From: an uncultured Selenomonadales bacterium
GTDB taxonomy: Bacteria > Bacillota > Negativicutes > Selenomonadales > Selenomonadaceae
DNA length: 34,339 nt
Assembly (NCBI GenBank): GCA_937877545.1
Contig: CALFJE010000010.1
Location: forward strand, 1-34,339
Direction: 5' to 3'
The translations under genes were made by a program, and so were the position numbers. Shown here in pieces: positions 30,617-34,339 of the stretch. Every line of letters begins with the position of its first letter. The first letter of the stretch is position 1. Below the pieces are notes generated by a model, which did no database searches, was not told the DNA's origin, and was given only the letters and a program-made list of their open reading frames with translations.

Positions 30617-32183
30617 CGATACGAAATTGAATTACAAGCTAATCGACTGCTATGTTCCGAATTCGCGGTGCAATTTGCGCTGTGAATATTGCTACGTCAT
30701 TCAGGACGGCGATCGCGATTCGGCGCGTCCTGCATTCCGCCGCACGCCCGAAGAAATTGGTCGCGCCTTCAAGCCCGCTCGCTGGGGTGCCGATTATCTT
30801 TTCGTGAACTTTTGCGGCGTCGGCGAAACTTTCCTCTGCAAGGAAATTCCCGACATCGTCACGCAAATTTTGTTGCAGGGCAGAAAGAACATCGTCCTAA
30901 TCACCAACAACGGCACGATTACGCCCGCCATTGAACGGCTGATAAACCTGCCCGACGATTTGGCGAGTCGTTTAATCTTCGGCGTCTCTCTTCATTACAA
31001 GGAGCTCAAGAAACGCAAGTTGCTGAAGGTCTTCGCCAAGAACGTTAAAAAAATCGCCGCCTCCAAAGCCTCGTTCCACGTTTCGTTCAATCTTTACGAA
31101 GGCTACATGGATTGCTTGGACGAGATAAAAAGCTATTGCCTGGACAATTTCGGAGCACTGCCTCAAGTCGCGATTATGAGAGATCAGCGTAGCGGCATGA
31201 AACTTTACGACCCGATTGATTTGGCGGAATATAAGCGGCGTGGCGCGGAATTTCATTCGCCGCGATTCGAGGTTGAGTGCGACAACTTTTTGGTCAATCG
31301 TCGGAAGTATTTCTGTCACGCGGGGCAAACCAGTTGGTTTTTGGATTTGGCGACGGGGAATTTGGCGCGTTGATACAGTGAGCCGCCCTATTTCAACGCC
31401 TATGACGACTTGGAAAGCAAAATCCCGCTGGTACCCGTGGGCAGAAATTGCAGGGCGGGCTATTGTATCAATGCCAGTTTCTTCGTCGCGTGCGGCAATA
31501 TCCCCGAAATAGATTTACCGTCTTACACCGCGCTCCGCGACAGACCCGAAGCAAATTGGCACAAAAAAACTATCCGCGACGCTATCGGCAAAAAATTCAC
31601 GATTAAGTTACCGAAGGTTTTGCTCCTCGGCGACAGCATCAGCTTGGGTTATCGTGAATCCGTGCGGGAAAATCTGCGCGGGGTCATGCAGGTTTACTAT
31701 CCGCCTGAAAACGGGCGTATGGCGGCTTATACGTTCCGCGCTCTCTACGAGTGGTCGAGGGATTACGCTTGGTCACGCGATACGGCTTTGGTCTATTGGA
31801 ATAACGGCTTATGGGACGTGGCACGCATTTTCGGCGACGAGCCGCAGACGCCTTTGCCCGAATATGAAAATTTGATAGGGCGCACGTATCGCCGCTTAAA
31901 GTATCTGTTCCCGAAGGCGCAGATTATTTTCGCCACAACCACGCCCGTCCTTGAGGAAACCAACTCGGAAGCTTTGAGCCGATACAATGCCGACATTGAC
32001 CGCTACAACGAGGCGGCGGCTCGTATCGTCATGGAAAGCGGCGGTATCGTTCACGACCTCCACGGCGCGAAAAATTTCTATCCGCCGGAGGCTTATCAGG
32101 ACGGGACGCACTTTAAGCCACAAGTTTATCAATTCATCGCCAAAGCAGTTTCAGACCTTTTGTTGCGGCTCGCTAACAACTAA
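30609..32183 (+). CDS. Radical SAM protein fused to SGNH hydrolase, interrupted by in-frame TGA
   Basis: From ATG 30609 the frame codes for a radical SAM domain (SRCNLRCEYCYVIQDGD with CxxxCxxC, VNFCGVGETFLC, KELKKRKLLKVFAKNVKKI). It meets TGA at codon 255 (31371-31373) and continues in the same frame: YSEPPYFNAYDDL, VPVGRNCRAGYCINASFFVACGNIPEI, then an SGNH hydrolase (VLLLGDSISLGY, YWNNGLWD, YQDGTHF). The first radical SAM gene has AKACYCG where this has LAR-TGA-YSE, so the TGA stands in place of a conserved cysteine. The joined protein would be about 523 residues. Alternatives are a recent nonsense mutation, selenocysteine at a cluster ligand position, or a base error. ATG has GGGGGTGGAG upstream. 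Confidence 0.75.
31410..32183 (+). CDS. Downstream part: SPASM-like tail plus SGNH/GDSL hydrolase
   Basis: If the TGA at 31371 is a true stop, the rest could be translated only from TTG 31410, which lacks a clear ribosome site. The 257 residues hold the C-terminal cysteines of the radical SAM part (GRNCRAGYC) and then a full SGNH hydrolase: block I GDSISLGY with the nucleophile Ser, the Asn block YWNNGLWD and the Asp-His block DGTHF. SGNH enzymes in glycan loci usually add or remove acyl esters. I regard this as part of the 30609 gene. Confidence 0.55.
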   Translation: MESKIPLVPVGRNCRAGYCINASFFVACGNIPEIDLPSYTALRDRPEANWHKKTIRDAIGKKFTIKLPKVLLLGDSISLGYRESVRENLRGVMQVYYPPENGRMAAYTFRALYEWSRDYAWSRDTALVYWNNGLWDVARIFGDEPQTPLPEYENLIGRTYRRLKYLFPKAQIIFATTTPVLEETNSEALSRYNADIDRYNEAAARIVMESGGIVHDLHGAKNFYPPEAYQDGTHFKPQVYQFIAKAVSDLLLRLANN

Positions 32184-32315
32184 ATCAAAAAGCCTCCGCG
32201 CAGATTTAACTACAAAATTTGACAGAAAATTTTAGCAGGAATTTTTTCGCCCGCCATAGAAAAAGCCCGCACGGAATTATTTTCTTTCAGTGTATTAAGG
32301 AGGTCGGGGGAATTG

Positions 32316-33845
32316 ATGTTTGTACTTGCGCTGTCGCCGATATTGTGGTTGGTGCTCGCGCTCAGCGTTATCAAAATGGCACCGTGGAAAGCCTGTCTAA
32401 TCGCGCTGATAATCTCATTGGCGGCGGGCATGGGCGTCTGGAATATGGAGACCGTCCGCGCCGTCGAATCCGTGCTTGAAGGCGTCGCGCTGGCGTGTTG
32501 GCCTATCCTGTTGGTTATCGTCGCGGCTATCTTCACTTACAACTTGACGTTGCACACAAAAGCAATGGACACGATTAAGGACATGTTGACGAGCGTCAGC
32601 CACGATAAGCGCGTGCTGATTCTGCTTATCGCGTGGGGCTTCGGCGGCTTCCTGGAGGGCATGGCGGGCTTCGGTACCGCTATCGCCGTCCCTGCCGGTA
32701 TGCTCGCCGGTATCGGTATCAACCCGATTCTGTCGGTGTCGGTATGTTTAATCGCCAACTCCGTCCCGACGGCTTACGGCTCAATCGGTATCCCGCTCGT
32801 TACCTTGGCGAACGTTACCGCCTTTGACCCGATGCAACTGGCGACGTTCACCTCGCTCCAACTCGGCGTCTTAACGTTACTGTGCCCGTGGCTGATTTGT
32901 ATCGTGTCGGGCGGCAGTATGAAGGCTCTCGGCGGCATGACGATGATGTGTTTGGGCGCGGGGCTTGCGTTCTTCCTGCCCGAATTGGCGTTATCGATGT
33001 TCGTCGGTCCGGAGCTGGCAGTCGTGGCGGGCGCGATTTGCACCATGGGCACGATTGTTTTCCTCGCGAAGAAATTCCCCGTCAACGACCCGGAATTTGC
33101 CATGCCCGACCAGGCTCAAACCAAAATCTCCACCGCCAAGGGCATCAACGCTTGCCTGCCGTTCATACTGATTTTTATCTTCCTGCTGTTCACCAGTAAG
33201 CTCGTCCCGCCGATTAACCAATTCCTCATGCAGTTCAAATCGGCGGTTCCCATTTACAACGGCGAGGGCGGCGTCCCTTACACGTTCGTTTGGATAAATA
33301 CGCCCGGCGTGCTGATTCTGCTTGCGGCATTTATCGCGGGTTCAAAGCAGGGCGCAAGCTTCGGCGAAATGCTCGGCGTCCTGTCGAAGACGATTAACGG
33401 CTTGAAATTCACAATGGTAACGATTATCGCGGTTATCGCCACGGCTAAGGTTATGGGCTACAGCGGCATGACCAATCAGATTGCCGATACTGCGGTCGCG
33501 GCGACGGGTTCGGCTTATCCGTGTATCGCAGCGTTCCTCGGCTCGGTCGGTACTTATATCACCGGCTCGGCTACGTCCAGCTGCGTTTTGTTCGGCAAGT
33601 TGCAAGTCATGGCAAGTCAGGCTATCGGCGCGAACGAAACCGTTCAAGCGTGGGTTGCCGCCGCCAATGCTACGGGTGCCTGCGCGGGCAAAATGATTTC
33701 GCCGCTGTCAATCGCTATCGGGTCGGCGGCTATCGGCGTAAAGGGCGCGGACGCTCAGCTGTTGGCGTTTGCCGTCAAGATTTATATCCCGTTCGTGCTG
33801 TTTATGGGCGCGGTCGTCTACTTCGGTCAAGCGATAGTCGGGTAG
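32316..33845 (+). CDS. L-lactate permease family transporter
   Basis: A 509-residue polytopic membrane protein of the lactate permease (LctP/LldP) family: many hydrophobic segments, MFVLALSPILWLVLALSVIKM at the start, FGGFLEGMAGFGTAIAVPA (the family GMAGFG signature), NSVPTAYGSIGIPLVTLA, and TGACAGKMISPLSIAIG near the end. It brings lactate (or glycolate) in with protons. ATG 32316 follows AAGGAGGT by 11 bases; TTG 32313 directly before it is a possible start. Intergenic sequence upstream (32184-32315) shows a TTGACA but no convincing -10. Confidence 0.9.
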   Translation: MFVLALSPILWLVLALSVIKMAPWKACLIALIISLAAGMGVWNMETVRAVESVLEGVALACWPILLVIVAAIFTYNLTLHTKAMDTIKDMLTSVSHDKRVLILLIAWGFGGFLEGMAGFGTAIAVPAGMLAGIGINPILSVSVCLIANSVPTAYGSIGIPLVTLANVTAFDPMQLATFTSLQLGVLTLLCPWLICIVSGGSMKALGGMTMMCLGAGLAFFLPELALSMFVGPELAVVAGAICTMGTIVFLAKKFPVNDPEFAMPDQAQTKISTAKGINACLPFILIFIFLLFTSKLVPPINQFLMQFKSAVPIYNGEGGVPYTFVWINTPGVLILLAAFIAGSKQGASFGEMLGVLSKTINGLKFTMVTIIAVIATAKVMGYSGMTNQIADTAVAATGSAYPCIAAFLGSVGTYITGSATSSCVLFGKLQVMASQAIGANETVQAWVAAANATGACAGKMISPLSIAIGSAAIGVKGADAQLLAFAVKIYIPFVLFMGAVVYFGQAIVG

Positions 33846-33853
33846 GTGATTTG

Positions 33854-34339
33854 ATGTCGGTTTACACCAAGACGGGCGACGCGGGCTTTACGAGCTTGTA
33901 CACGAGCGAGCGCGTCGAAAAAAATTGCCTGCGCGTCCAAACCTACGGCGCGATAGATGAGGCGGACTCGGCTTTGGGCATGGCGCGGGCTTTCGTCGAG
34001 CACGAATCTCTTCACGAAAAAATTTTGGTCTTGCAGAGACTCCTGCCTAAGCTTATGGCGGACTTCGCGAGCTTGAATCGGGAGCCGCTAATAACTTTTG
34101 CCGACGTGAAAACTTTGGAGGCGGAAATGGACGCGTTGGAAAGTGCATTGCCGCCGCTGAGGTCGTTCCTGATACCGGGCGATTCAAAATGCGGCGCGTT
34201 CCTGGACTTGGCGCGGACAATCACCCGTCGCGCAGAGCGATTGGCTTGCGAGCTTGCAAAGTCGGAGCCTGTTCACGAGGTCGATAAAATCTTCCTCAAT
34301 CGCCTGTCGGATTATTGTTTCCTGCTCATGCGCGAGGCA
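33854..34339 (+). CDS. PduO-type ATP:cob(I)alamin adenosyltransferase, partial
   Basis: From ATG 33854 (TAGGTGATTTG upstream) the frame stays open to the window end, 162 codons. It begins VYTKTGDAGFTSLYTSERVEKN, then VQTYGAIDEADSALGMARA, and contains FLDLARTITRRAERLA, the paired-arginine/AERLA motif of PduO-type corrinoid adenosyltransferases. The enzyme attaches adenosyl to cob(I)alamin to make coenzyme B12. The 3' end is cut by the window. It follows the permease by eight bases. Confidence 0.9.
   Translation, partial: MSVYTKTGDAGFTSLYTSERVEKNCLRVQTYGAIDEADSALGMARAFVEHESLHEKILVLQRLLPKLMADFASLNREPLITFADVKTLEAEMDALESALPPLRSFLIPGDSKCGAFLDLARTITRRAERLACELAKSEPVHEVDKIFLNRLSDYCFLLMREA

Noticed and set aside
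31374..31430. SECIS element after the in-frame TGA
   Set aside because: I looked for a stem with an apical loop in the 15-40 bases downstream and found no convincing one, so selenocysteine remains only a possibility.
32220..32250. Promoter before the lactate permease (TTGACA at 32220)
   Set aside because: No acceptable -10 lies 16-18 bases downstream; only a T-run is present.

Overview
The window reads as chromosome of a diderm (Gram-negative-type) Firmicute, most likely Negativicutes / Selenomonadales. The housekeeping block ffh-rpsP-khpA-ylqD-rimM-trmD has the Firmicute order, and a YlqD-like protein sits in it. A GT9 heptosyltransferase-like gene and a secreted RTX metalloprotease without a Sec signal fit an outer-membrane organism. 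TTG starts behind strong GGAGG sites are common. The placement is inference; no 16S rRNA gene is present.

Layout. (1) 1-4332: a minus-strand GT9 glycosyltransferase whose frame breaks at a C8 tract, a plus-strand HNH nuclease with a 20-unit KKDTA tail, and a convergent RTX metalloprotease. (2) 4369-13200: an apparent operon behind one promoter. It encodes a GT4-like glycosyltransferase, a WecE-type sugar aminotransferase, two ATP-grasp enzymes, a WbqC-family protein (frame broken at a G9 tract), a GNAT acyltransferase, a KAS III enzyme, an SDR reductase and an acyl carrier protein. Read together, it looks like a line that makes an amino sugar and a short custom acyl group on a dedicated ACP, then joins them for a surface glycan. 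(3) 13230-18348: tRNA-Cys, ffh, rpsP, khpA, a hairpin-rich gap, ylqD, rimM, trmD and a membrane-anchored DUF2939-like protein. (4) 18354-24718: two large tandem paralogues (SGNH-like domain plus TagF-like glycerophosphotransferase domain) and a third TagF-like gene. (5) 24888-26123, minus strand: a GltD-like Fe-S/FAD oxidoreductase. (6) 26191-32183: a GT2 plus pyruvyl-transferase fusion, a radical SAM enzyme, a PP-loop ATP pyrophosphatase and a second radical SAM enzyme fused to an SGNH hydrolase but split by an in-frame TGA. (7) 32316-34339: lactate permease and a partial PduO-type cobalamin adenosyltransferase.

Main points. All three G/C homopolymers of 8 or more bases sit exactly where a reading frame of a surface-glycan gene breaks or meets the next gene. 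That is the pattern expected of phase-variable contingency loci, although homopolymer sequencing error would look the same. An 11-mer, AATCTGCGCGG, occurs at least nine times on both strands, in several reading frames and between genes, far above chance; it could be an uptake-type or chromosome-architecture signal. The acyl-sugar operon and the double radical SAM / PP-loop / SGNH cassette are the best candidates for undescribed biochemistry.
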